NCBI GenBank assembly: GCA_030150335.1
Contig: JASLGC010000147.1
Coordinates: forward strand, 1 to 21,531
Reading direction: 5' to 3'
DNA length: 21,531 nt
From: Flavobacterium sp.
Lineage (GTDB): Bacteria; Bacteroidota; Bacteroidia; Flavobacteriales; Flavobacteriaceae
Numbering within the stretch: position 1 is the stretch's first letter; each line of letters begins with the position of its first letter. The notes below the pieces were generated by a model. It searched no databases and had not been told where the DNA came from. It saw only the letters and a program-made list of their open reading frames with translations. The translations under genes were made by a program, and so were the position numbers. Below are positions 7,106-13,641 of the stretch, in pieces.

Positions 7106-10100
7106 CTATGCTTCTTCAATAGTAGCAGTTTCTTCAACTTTTTGTTGTGGTAAATCAGCTCTTGTTAAGAATGTCATTACTTCAGAATCAACTTCAGCAA
7201 TTGTTTTCTGGAACAATTCAAATGCTTCGAATTTATAGATCAACAATGGATCTTTTTGTTCGTGAACAGCTAACTGTACTGATTGTTTAAGCTCATCCAT
7301 TTTTCTTAAATGTTTCTTCCAAGCATCATCTAAGATTGTAAGCGTAATATTCTTCTCAAAATCATTGATAAGCGTCATACCCTCTGATTGGTAAGCTTCT
7401 TCTAAATTAGTAACAATATTGATTGTTTTCACTCCATCAGTAAATGGAACTACGATACGCTCAAATTGTCCACTGTTGTTTTCATAAACATTTTTAATCA
7501 CTTTAAAAGCTTCAGCAGCACTACGCGCACACTTATCTTTATAAGCTTTAAATACAATTTCGTATTGTTTATTAGCAAGCGTTACAACGTCATCTTTAGC
7601 AAATTCACTTTCACTAACGATTGTATTCACACCAAAGTTACGAATGATATCAAACTCATAGTTTTTATAATCATTTGCCATTTTATTAGTGTCGATGATA
7701 CGCTCACATAAATCATACATCATATTAGCGATATCCACTTTAAGGCGCTCACCAAACAATGCGTGTTTTCTACGTTTGTAAATTACTTCACGTTGTGCAT
7801 TCATCACGTCATCATATTCTAATAAACGCTTACGAATACCAAAGTTATTTTCCTCTACCTTTTTCTGTGCTCTTTCAATAGACTTAGTCATCATTGAGTG
7901 TTGGATTACTTCACCATCCTCAAGACCCATTCTATCCATAATCTTAGCTACACGCTCAGAACCGAATAAACGCATTAAGTTATCTTCTAAAGACACGTAG
8001 AATTGAGAACTTCCTGGATCTCCTTGACGACCAGCACGACCTCTTAACTGACGGTCAACACGACGTGAATCATGTCTTTCAGTACCGATAATTGCTAAAC
8101 CACCTCTATCTTTTACTTCTTGAGATAATTTAATATCCGTACCACGACCTGCCATGTTAGTAGCGATAGTCACAATACCTGGTTGTCCAGCCTCTTCTAC
8201 AATTTGAGCTTCTTGTTTGTGTAACTTAGCATTCAATACATTGTGCTTAATTCCACGCATTTTCAAAGATCTACTCAATAACTCAGAAATCTCAACTGAA
8301 GTAGTACCAATCAATACTGGACGTCCAGCATTAGATAATTCAACTACATCTTCAATTACAGCTTTATACTTTTCACGTACAGATCTGTAAATTTTATCTT
8401 CTTTATCATGACGAGCAATTCCACGGTTAGTAGGAATTTCAACAACGTCTAATTTGTAAATTTCTAAAAGCTCTCCCGCCTCTGTAATCGCTGTACCAGT
8501 CATACCAGCAAGCTTGTTATACATACGGAAATAGTTTTGTAATGTAATTGTAGCAAACGTTTGAGTAGCAGCCTCAATTTTTACATTTTCTTTCGCCTCA
8601 ATAGCTTGGTGCAATCCGTCAGAATAACGACGACCATCCATGATACGACCTGTCTGCTCATCAACAATCATAATTTTGTTGTCCATTACTACATACTCAG
8701 TATCTTTTTCAAATACAGTATATGCTTTTAATAATTGACTCAAAGTATGAATACGCTCACTCTTAATACCGAAATCTTGGAACAATGCTTCTTTAGCTTC
8801 AGCTTCTTGTTCTTTAGATAATTTCATTGCTTCGATTTTTGAAATCTCAGTTCCGATATCTGGTAAAACGAAGAAGTTTTCATCTGTATCTTGAGATAAC
8901 GCTTTAATACCATTGTCAGTTAACTGAACTTGGTTGTTTTTCTCTTCGATAACAAAATATAACGCTTCATCCACTTTATGCATTTCTCTATTGTTGTCTT
9001 GCATATAGTGATTTTCAGTTTTTTGAAGTAATTGTTTTACACCTTCTTCACTTAAAAACTTAATCAACGCTTTATTTTTAGGTAAACTTCTGTATGCTCT
9101 TAACAACAAGAAACCACCTTCTTTTGTATTTCCTTCACGAATTAATTTCTTAGCTTCAGATAAGAATCCATTCGCAAGTTTTCTTTGCATTTCAACTAAG
9201 TTAGCAACCTGTGGTTTTAACTCGTTAAACTCATGTCTATCTCCTTGAGGAACTGGTCCAGAAATAATCAATGGCGTTCTCGCGTCATCAACTAATACAG
9301 AATCCACCTCATCGACAATTGCAAAGTTGTGTTTTCTTTGAACTAATTCTTCTGGCGTATGTGCCATGTTATCTCTCAAGTAATCAAAACCGAACTCATT
9401 ATTAGTTCCGTAAGTAATATCAGCAGCATAAGCAGCACGTCTACCTGGAGAGTTTGGTTGGTGATTATCGATACAATCAACAGTCATTCCGTGGAACTCA
9501 AACAAAGGAGCTTTCCACTGACTATCCCTTTTTGCTAAGTAGTCATTCACAGTTACTAAGTGAACACCATTTCCTGTTAATGCATTTAAGTACAATGGAG
9601 AAGTAGCAACTAACGTTTTACCCTCCCCTGTTTGCATCTCTGCAATTTTACCTTCGTGCAATACAATTCCCCCGATCATCTGAACATCGTAGTGAACCAT
9701 ATCCCAAGTAACTTGCTTACCAGCAGCAGACCAAGTATTAGCCCAATGCGCTTTATCTCCAACGATAGTCACATAAGGTTTAGTTTCAGCGAACTCAATA
9801 TCTTTTTCTGTTGCAGTTACAACAACTGTTTCGTTTTCTTTAAAACGACGAGCAGTTTCTTTTACCACAGCAAACGCTTCAGGTAAAATATCTAACAATA
9901 ACTTCTCAGAATTGTTGTAAGCTTCTTTTTCTAAACTATCAATGCTTGCATAGATAGCTTCTCTCTTATCGATATCTTGAGTTTTCTCAATTTCTTCTTT
10001 ATAAGAAGCAATTTTCTCATCTTGGTTAGCTCTTGACTGTTGTATTTTCTCTTTAAAATAAATAGTCTTTGCTCTTAATTCGTCATTTGACAAACTTGCT

Positions 10101-10210
10101 AAGCTCGAATCGTAAGATCTTATTTTTTCAATTAATGGTTTTATTGCTTTGATATCTCTTTCCGATTTATCTCCAACAAATACCTTTAATATAGTGTTTA
10201 TCAGGCTCAT
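7106..10210 (-). CDS. secA: Preprotein translocase ATPase SecA
   Basis: A 1034-residue motor ATPase that drives proteins through SecYEG. The first nucleotide-binding fold has Walker A MQTGEGKT (192-199) and Walker B/DEVD (300-303). The second fold shows TNMAGRGTDIKL (684-695) and QLRGRAGRQGDPG (721-733). Compared with E. coli SecA there are insertions at about 56-103 and 123-170, before Walker A, and at about 336-400, the pattern of Bacteroidota SecA. The C-terminus ends in an acidic, flexible tail (VEETATIEEA). It lacks the CxCxSGxxxxxCHG zinc-binding tail that many SecA proteins use to contact SecB and lipids. The terminator starts 22 bp past the stop, so this is not an obvious frameshift. 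A weak -7 box (TACGTTTA) lies at 10242-10249. Confidence 0.97.
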   Translation of the reverse strand: MSLINTILKVFVGDKSERDIKAIKPLIEKIRSYDSSLASLSNDELRAKTIYFKEKIQQSRANQDEKIASYKEEIEKTQDIDKREAIYASIDSLEKEAYNNSEKLLLDILPEAFAVVKETARRFKENETVVVTATEKDIEFAETKPYVTIVGDKAHWANTWSAAGKQVTWDMVHYDVQMIGGIVLHEGKIAEMQTGEGKTLVATSPLYLNALTGNGVHLVTVNDYLAKRDSQWKAPLFEFHGMTVDCIDNHQPNSPGRRAAYAADITYGTNNEFGFDYLRDNMAHTPEELVQRKHNFAIVDEVDSVLVDDARTPLIISGPVPQGDRHEFNELKPQVANLVEMQRKLANGFLSEAKKLIREGNTKEGGFLLLRAYRSLPKNKALIKFLSEEGVKQLLQKTENHYMQDNNREMHKVDEALYFVIEEKNNQVQLTDNGIKALSQDTDENFFVLPDIGTEISKIEAMKLSKEQEAEAKEALFQDFGIKSERIHTLSQLLKAYTVFEKDTEYVVMDNKIMIVDEQTGRIMDGRRYSDGLHQAIEAKENVKIEAATQTFATITLQNYFRMYNKLAGMTGTAITEAGELLEIYKLDVVEIPTNRGIARHDKEDKIYRSVREKYKAVIEDVVELSNAGRPVLIGTTSVEISELLSRSLKMRGIKHNVLNAKLHKQEAQIVEEAGQPGIVTIATNMAGRGTDIKLSQEVKDRGGLAIIGTERHDSRRVDRQLRGRAGRQGDPGSSQFYVSLEDNLMRLFGSERVAKIMDRMGLEDGEVIQHSMMTKSIERAQKKVEENNFGIRKRLLEYDDVMNAQREVIYKRRKHALFGERLKVDIANMMYDLCERIIDTNKMANDYKNYEFDIIRNFGVNTIVSESEFAKDDVVTLANKQYEIVFKAYKDKCARSAAEAFKVIKNVYENNSGQFERIVVPFTDGVKTINIVTNLEEAYQSEGMTLINDFEKNITLTILDDAWKKHLRKMDELKQSVQLAVHEQKDPLLIYKFEAFELFQKTIAEVDSEVMTFLTRADLPQQKVEETATIEEA

Positions 10211-10261
10211 AACTATATGTAGTTTATATTCTCTTAACTTGTAAACGTAAATTTAAATAAA

Positions 10262-10290
10262 AAAAAAGCCTCTATAAAAGGCTTTTTTTA
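10262..10290 (-). terminator. Terminator of the DUF2795 gene
   Basis: AAAAAAGCC (10262-10270) pairs with GGCTTTTTT (10280-10288) around TCTATAAAA. On the minus strand it ends in a T run. It sits between the DUF2795 gene and the secA start, so the two are separate units. Confidence 0.8.
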
Positions 10291-10299
10291 TTTCGTATG

Positions 10300-10521
10300 T
10301 TAATACTCATCCTCATTCCAAAGATAATCTTCGTCAGTAGGATAATCTGGCCATATCTCTTCCATTGATTCATATATCTCTCCTTCATCTTCGATAGATT
10401 GAAGGTTTTCAACTACCTCAAGTGGAGCGCCTGTTCTAATTGCATAATCAATAAGTTCATCCTTAGTCGCAGGCCATGGAGCATCACTTAGATAAGATGC
10501 TAATTCTAATGTCCAATACAT
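10300..10521 (-). CDS. DUF2795 domain-containing small acidic protein
   Basis: A 73-residue, strongly acidic cytoplasmic protein. The first 45 residues (MYWTLELASYLSDAPWPATK, then ELIDYAIRTGAPLEVVENLQ) form the DUF2795 domain, a short helical fold. The tail (46-73) is mostly D/E with conserved-looking W and Y (EEIWPDYPTDEDYLWNEDEY). The exact version with this tail is widespread in Bacteroidota next to secA. No enzyme motif is present and the function is unknown. DUF2795 has been likened to nucleic-acid or regulatory modules, but the acidic charge here argues against simple DNA binding. It has its own -7 box upstream and terminator downstream, so it is a single-gene unit. Confidence 0.88.
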   Translation of the reverse strand: MYWTLELASYLSDAPWPATKDELIDYAIRTGAPLEVVENLQSIEDEGEIYESMEEIWPDYPTDEDYLWNEDEY

Positions 10522-10546
10522 CTCTATTCGTTTTTAATTTTTAATG

Positions 10547-10554
10547 CAAAAATA
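10547..10554 (-). promoter_or_regulatory. -7 promoter box of the DUF2795 gene
   Basis: On the minus strand this reads TATTTTTG, a full match to TAnnTTTG, about 25 nt upstream of the ATG at 10521. Confidence 0.5.
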
Positions 10555-10655
10555 ATTTTTATTATGAAATTATCAAGCTTTTTTTTATTTATTTCGTGTA
10601 ATTTCAAGAACGTAGTGTTCTAAAAGTAAAGAACTTTAAGAGAAAAATCACTTTT

Positions 10656-11231
10656 TTAAGAGTCTTTTCTCGGAATCCACTTTACTTCCTCAGCACGTAA
10701 ATCAAAAGTCAACTTTCGTGCCAACACAAATAGATAGTCAGAAAGTCGGTTTAAATACTTCAAAACTGACTCATCTACCTCTTCTGACTCGTTTAATTGT
10801 ACTGACAGACGCTCTGCTCTACGACATACGCATCTTGCGATGTGACAGAATGACACAGTAGTATGCCCTCCTGGTAAAACAAAATGTGTCATAGGCGGAA
10901 GTGACTCCTCCATCCTGTCTATTTCATTCTCTAAAAGCAAAAGATCGTCTTCACTAATTTTAGGAATATTCAATCGCTCCTTGCCATTTTTTAAAATAGC
11001 CTTTTCTGGATCAGTCGCCAAAACAGCACCAACAGTAAATAGCCTATCTTGTATTTCAATTAATACATCTTTATAAAGCTGATTAATCTCTTGATCGCGA
11101 ATCAGTCCAATATAAGAATTTAACTCATCTACTGTACCATAACTTTCTATTCGAATATGGTGTTTTGGAACACGAGTTCCTCCAAATAAAGCTGTTGTTC
11201 CTTTATCTCCTGTTTTTGTATATACCTTCAT
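10656..11231 (-). CDS. Cob(I)alamin adenosyltransferase, PduO type
   Basis: A 191-residue protein that transfers the adenosyl group of ATP to cob(I)alamin to make coenzyme B12. The ATP-binding N-terminal motif TKTGDKGTT (5-13) is intact, followed by RIESYGTVDELNSYIG (27-42), FVLPGG (117-122), RCVCRRAER (133-141) and NRLSDYLF (161-168). These cover the ATP- and corrin-contacting residues of the PduO/MMAB fold, a five-helix bundle active as a trimer. No other cobalamin gene is in view, so it probably serves salvage for a B12-dependent enzyme elsewhere. It is 68 bp downstream of the ABC ATPase gene on the same strand; co-transcription is possible. No clear terminator was seen after it. Confidence 0.92.
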   Translation of the reverse strand: MKVYTKTGDKGTTALFGGTRVPKHHIRIESYGTVDELNSYIGLIRDQEINQLYKDVLIEIQDRLFTVGAVLATDPEKAILKNGKERLNIPKISEDDLLLLENEIDRMEESLPPMTHFVLPGGHTTVSFCHIARCVCRRAERLSVQLNESEEVDESVLKYLNRLSDYLFVLARKLTFDLRAEEVKWIPRKDS

Positions 11232-11298
11232 CAGTACTTTCCTAAACTAATTATTATATAAACCAATATACAATAAAAATATTGTTTGCAAAACGAAT

Positions 11299-11988
11299 TT
11301 ATTTTATACGCTCATCACTTTCAATCACACCATCTCTAAGACGTATAATTCGATGTGCATGTTCTGCAATATCTTCCTCGTGCGTAACTAAAATAACGGT
11401 ATTGCCTTTTGCATGAATCTCATCAAACAAAGCCATAATTTCAATAGAAGTTTTGGTATCCAAATTACCCGTAGGTTCATCTGCTAAAATAATAGCAGGA
11501 TGATTTACCAATGCTCTTGCCACTGCAACACGCTGTCTTTGCCCTCCTGAAAGCTGATTAGGATGGTGATCCATACGATCGTTTAACCCTACTTGAGTCA
11601 ATACTTCGGTAGCACGTATATTTCGCTCGTTTTTAGAAAACCCAGCATAAACCATTGGCAATGCCACATTATCTAAAGCGGTAGTACGAGGTAGTAAATT
11701 AAATGTTTGGAAAACGAAGCCAATATACTTATTCCGAATATCAGCAAGTTGGTCATCATTTAGAGAACTAACATCTTTATTATTCAAAATATACTCTCCA
11801 GAAGTAGGCGTATCCAAACACCCTAAGATATTCATCAAAGTAGATTTACCAGAACCAGAAGGCCCCATTAAAGCAACGTAATCTCCTTTTTCAATTTGAA
11901 GATTCACACCTTTTAAAACCTTTACTGTTTCCGAACCTAATTTAAAGTTTCGTTTAATGTCTTTTACATCAATGATAAATTCTTTCAT
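11299..11988 (-). CDS. ABC transporter ATP-binding protein, MacB/LolD type
   Basis: A 229-residue ATPase subunit with a complete set of motifs: Walker A GPSGSGKST (42-50), Q-loop FQTFNLLP (93-100), signature LSGGQRQR (146-153), Walker B IILADEPTG (166-174) and H-loop H203. The RTTALDNVALPMVYAG and LVTHEEDIAEHAHRIIRLRDG segments are typical of the MacB/LolD/FtsE-like branch, which powers MacB-type permeases (peptide, drug or lipoprotein transport). No permease gene is next to it: upstream is a methyltransferase-like gene and downstream the adenosyltransferase. The partner must therefore be encoded elsewhere. The exact substrate cannot be assigned; LolD or a general export ATPase are both possible. 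Confidence 0.85.
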   Translation of the reverse strand: MKEFIIDVKDIKRNFKLGSETVKVLKGVNLQIEKGDYVALMGPSGSGKSTLMNILGCLDTPTSGEYILNNKDVSSLNDDQLADIRNKYIGFVFQTFNLLPRTTALDNVALPMVYAGFSKNERNIRATEVLTQVGLNDRMDHHPNQLSGGQRQRVAVARALVNHPAIILADEPTGNLDTKTSIEIMALFDEIHAKGNTVILVTHEEDIAEHAHRIIRLRDGVIESDERIK

Positions 11989-12114
11989 AGCAATAGCGTT
12001 ACATTCAACCTTTGCACGCTAAGTATACTTTTCTTAAAAAAGCTACTACTTACAAAGCCTAAACAATAAAAATACTAAAGCTAAGCTATTCTATCAACTT
12101 TAACAGCTATAAAA

Positions 12115-12624
12115 TTACATTCGCAAAGTAAAATGTTGTTTTAATTGCTCAGATCTTATGAAAGCTAAGCCGAAATGATAAAAATCTAAAGTAACGATAA
12201 AACGGTCGTCGTTAATAATTTCATTCCACAGATTTTCGACAACAAAGTTATTATCCCGTCTATCGAACATTAACGTCGTATCATTATGCATGCTTAAATA
12301 CAAATCATCAGCTTTAAGCGCTGTTTGACCATCTACACCACCACCAATCCAAATAAAATCATATTTAGCCTGAGAAGGCTTAAAAGAAGCCACATCACTG
12401 TGTGTAGTAAGTTTGTCTTGCCCCACTCCTACCTGAGCAATAGTCTGAGGAGAATAGTAAGCAAGCACTCTTTGAGGAAACGCATCCTTCTTTGCCAATC
12501 CTTTCCATTTCGACTCTTTAGGATAAAGTCCTTTGGTCAATAAATTAAAAACAAAAGGAGAATGCACTCCATGTTCATTACTTGATTTCCACCAAAACTT
12601 AAAGTAGTTCTTTTCCTGAGTCAT
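12115..12624 (-). CDS. Shrunken methyltransferase-like protein, probably not catalytic
   Basis: A 169-residue protein. The N-terminus (FKFWWKSSNEHGVHSPFVFN, 8-27) is the hallmark start of a flavobacterial class I SAM-dependent methyltransferase family whose members I recall as roughly 220-260 residues. The C-terminal third (YDFIWIGGGVDG, LMFDRRDNNF, LWNEI, LDFYHFGLAFIRSEQ) matches the end of the same fold. The middle is much shorter, and a Rossmann glycine motif for SAM is not visible beyond a remnant QVGVGQ (64-69). It may be a degenerate enzyme that keeps a structural or binding role, since the frame is open and not littered with stops. It has its own -7 box (12647-12654), directly after the tRNA terminator. 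The family call is moderate; loss of activity is inference. Confidence 0.65.
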   Translation of the reverse strand: MTQEKNYFKFWWKSSNEHGVHSPFVFNLLTKGLYPKESKWKGLAKKDAFPQRVLAYYSPQTIAQVGVGQDKLTTHSDVASFKPSQAKYDFIWIGGGVDGQTALKADDLYLSMHNDTTLMFDRRDNNFVVENLWNEIINDDRFIVTLDFYHFGLAFIRSEQLKQHFTLRM

Positions 12625-12646
12625 CTTCTATTAGATTTGAAGCAAA

Positions 12647-12654
12647 CAAAAATA
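12647..12654 (-). promoter_or_regulatory. -7 promoter box of the methyltransferase-like gene
   Basis: On the minus strand this reads TATTTTTG (full TAnnTTTG match), about 22 nt upstream of the ATG at 12624, squeezed between that gene and the tRNA terminator. Confidence 0.5.
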
Positions 12655-12663
12655 CGTTATAAA

Positions 12664-12690
12664 TAAAAAAAGCCCATCAAAATGATGAGC
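12664..12690 (-). terminator. Terminator of the tRNA-Arg pair
   Basis: On the minus strand the RNA pairs GCUCAUCA (12690-12683) with UGAUGGGC (12679-12672), eight pairs including one U-G, around a 3-nt loop. It is followed by a T run (A run 12664-12671 on plus). Confidence 0.85.
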
Positions 12691-12696
12691 TTTTTG

Positions 12697-12770
12697 TGAC
12701 CGCGGCAGGATTCAAACCTGCAACCTTCTGAGCCGTAATCAGATGCGCTATTCAGTTGCGCCACGCGGCC
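12697..12770 (-). tRNA. tRNA-Arg (anticodon ACG), copy 2
   Basis: A 74-nt cloverleaf. The acceptor stem is GGCCGCG with CGCGGTC and discriminator A. The anticodon stem TCTGA/TCAGA encloses the loop TTACGGC, giving anticodon ACG. The T arm is GCAGG-TTTGAAT-CCTGC. CCA is not encoded. Anticodon ACG is normally deaminated to ICG by TadA to read CGU/CGC/CGA. It is transcribed after the near-identical copy at 12810-12883. Confidence 0.95.
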
Positions 12771-12784
12771 GAAATAACTTTAAA

Positions 12785-12803
12785 AAATTTAGTCTTATAG
12801 ACT
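12785..12803 (-). terminator. Weak hairpin between the two tRNA genes
   Basis: AGTCT (12791-12795) pairs with AGACT (12799-12803) around TAT. On the minus strand it is followed by AAATTTTTT. It could be a weak terminator or an RNase processing signal separating the two tRNAs in the precursor. The stem is only 5 bp. Confidence 0.4.
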
Positions 12804-12809
12804 TTTTTG

Positions 12810-12883
12810 TGACCATGGCAGGATTCAAACCTGCAACCTTCTGAGCCGTAATCAGATGCGCTATTCAGTTGCGCCACATGGCC
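12810..12883 (-). tRNA. tRNA-Arg (anticodon ACG), copy 1
   Basis: A 74-nt cloverleaf identical to the copy at 12697-12770 in the D, anticodon and T arms. Only the acceptor stem differs (GGCCATG with CATGGTC), where pairs 5-68 and 6-67 have changed together. The anticodon loop TTACGGC gives ACG; the discriminator is A and CCA is not encoded. It is the promoter-proximal gene of the pair, with a strong promoter 20-50 bp upstream. Confidence 0.95.
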
Positions 12884-12901
12884 AATTCGTTATTGCGAGT
12901 G

Positions 12902-12932
12902 CAAATATAGAACGATATTCTGTAAATACAAA
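12902..12932 (-). promoter_or_regulatory. Promoter of the tRNA-Arg pair (-33 and -7 boxes)
   Basis: On the minus strand TTTG (12932-12929) is followed after 19 bp by TATATTTG (12909-12902). This is a full two-part Bacteroidota promoter. Transcription would start about 14 nt upstream of the first tRNA. It is the best promoter match in the window. Confidence 0.8.
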
Positions 12933-13146
12933 CTCTACATAGGATTTTTTTTATCCATTTTTTCAATCACATTTTTAAAACACTATGTATTAGTAATTTG
13001 AATGTGAAATATTTTTTTATTTTTTTTTGACAATGTACATAGAAAAGAAGCTTTTTACCGCAATCTCTTGTAAACACAGACAAGCTAAAGATTCTCTTAC
13101 CGACATAAAAGTAGGTTTCCAAACCAACTGATTTAATAAAAGTACG

Positions 13147-13476
13147 CTAAAATTTATTATTTGGAGGTAAATAATGAAGAAATAAAGCAGCCGTAATTAC
13201 AAATAAGATTACTATAAAGTAAAAAGGATTCCCTGTAAATAATCCAAAAATTAAAAAAAGAATAGTTGCTACTGCTCCAATAAACAAGAAGTCAAAACTC
13301 TTTTTGTCTATTAACTCATCATCCCACTCCTCTTCTTCCTCTTTCAACAATTCTTTTTCCTTGCGTTTATATTCCAAATATTCCTCACTACTCTTAAAGC
13401 TTTTAATGGAAATAAACTTTCTAACTATAAGGAAAGTCACTACAGCAACTACAATAAAAATGACTACTCCACTCAT
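13147..13476 (-). CDS. Hypothetical small membrane protein
   Basis: A 109-residue protein that I do not recognise. It has an N-terminal membrane helix (about 3-18). A highly charged middle follows (about 29-60), with the run KRKEKELLKEEEEEWDDE, which could form a short helical or coiled-coil stretch. Two closely spaced hydrophobic segments come next (about 62-80 and 84-101), before a short polar tail ending LPPNNKF. No signal cleavage site or catalytic motif is seen. A -7-like box lies at 13507-13514, and the gene is followed by a gene-free stretch before the tRNAs. It lies downstream of rho but behind rho's terminator, so it is an independent unit. The open frame and coherent helix pattern make it likely to be real. 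Confidence 0.7.
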   Translation of the reverse strand: MSGVVIFIVVAVVTFLIVRKFISIKSFKSSEEYLEYKRKEKELLKEEEEEWDDELIDKKSFDFLFIGAVATILFLIFGLFTGNPFYFIVILFVITAALFLHYLPPNNKF

Positions 13477-13506
13477 TTACAACTCTCTGTTCCTAATTTA
13501 ATACGC

Positions 13507-13514
13507 CGAAATTA
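13507..13514 (-). promoter_or_regulatory. Candidate -7 box of the small membrane protein gene
   Basis: On the minus strand this reads TAATTTCG, one base off TAnnTTTG, about 30 nt upstream of the ATG at 13476. The TTCG variant is the same as before nrnA and lpdA. Confidence 0.4.
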
Positions 13515-13580
13515 ACAATTTTATTACAACTGACAAAAAATATGACTTTACGTCCATATTCTACTTCAGAATACTTAAAT

Positions 13581-13611
13581 AAAAAAGAGGATGTACAAAT
13601 ACATCCTCTTT
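13581..13611 (-). terminator. Terminator of rho
   Basis: A perfect 12-bp stem, AAAGAGGATGTA (13584-13595) with TACATCCTCTTT (13600-13611), around CAAA, 30 bp past the rho stop. On the minus strand it ends in a T run. Confidence 0.88.
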
Positions 13612-13641
13612 AGTTTCTTTATTGAAACAATGGTTTATCAA

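Noticed and set aside
7466..9886. Plus-strand open frames within secA (and similar ones opposite ccoI, rho and the peptidase gene)
   Set aside because: They are antisense shadows of strongly conserved coding sequences and show no protein family features.
10607..10621. Small hairpin AGAAC-GTAGT-GTTCT after the adenosyltransferase gene
   Set aside because: Five-bp stem with no T run on the relevant strand; not enough for a terminator call.
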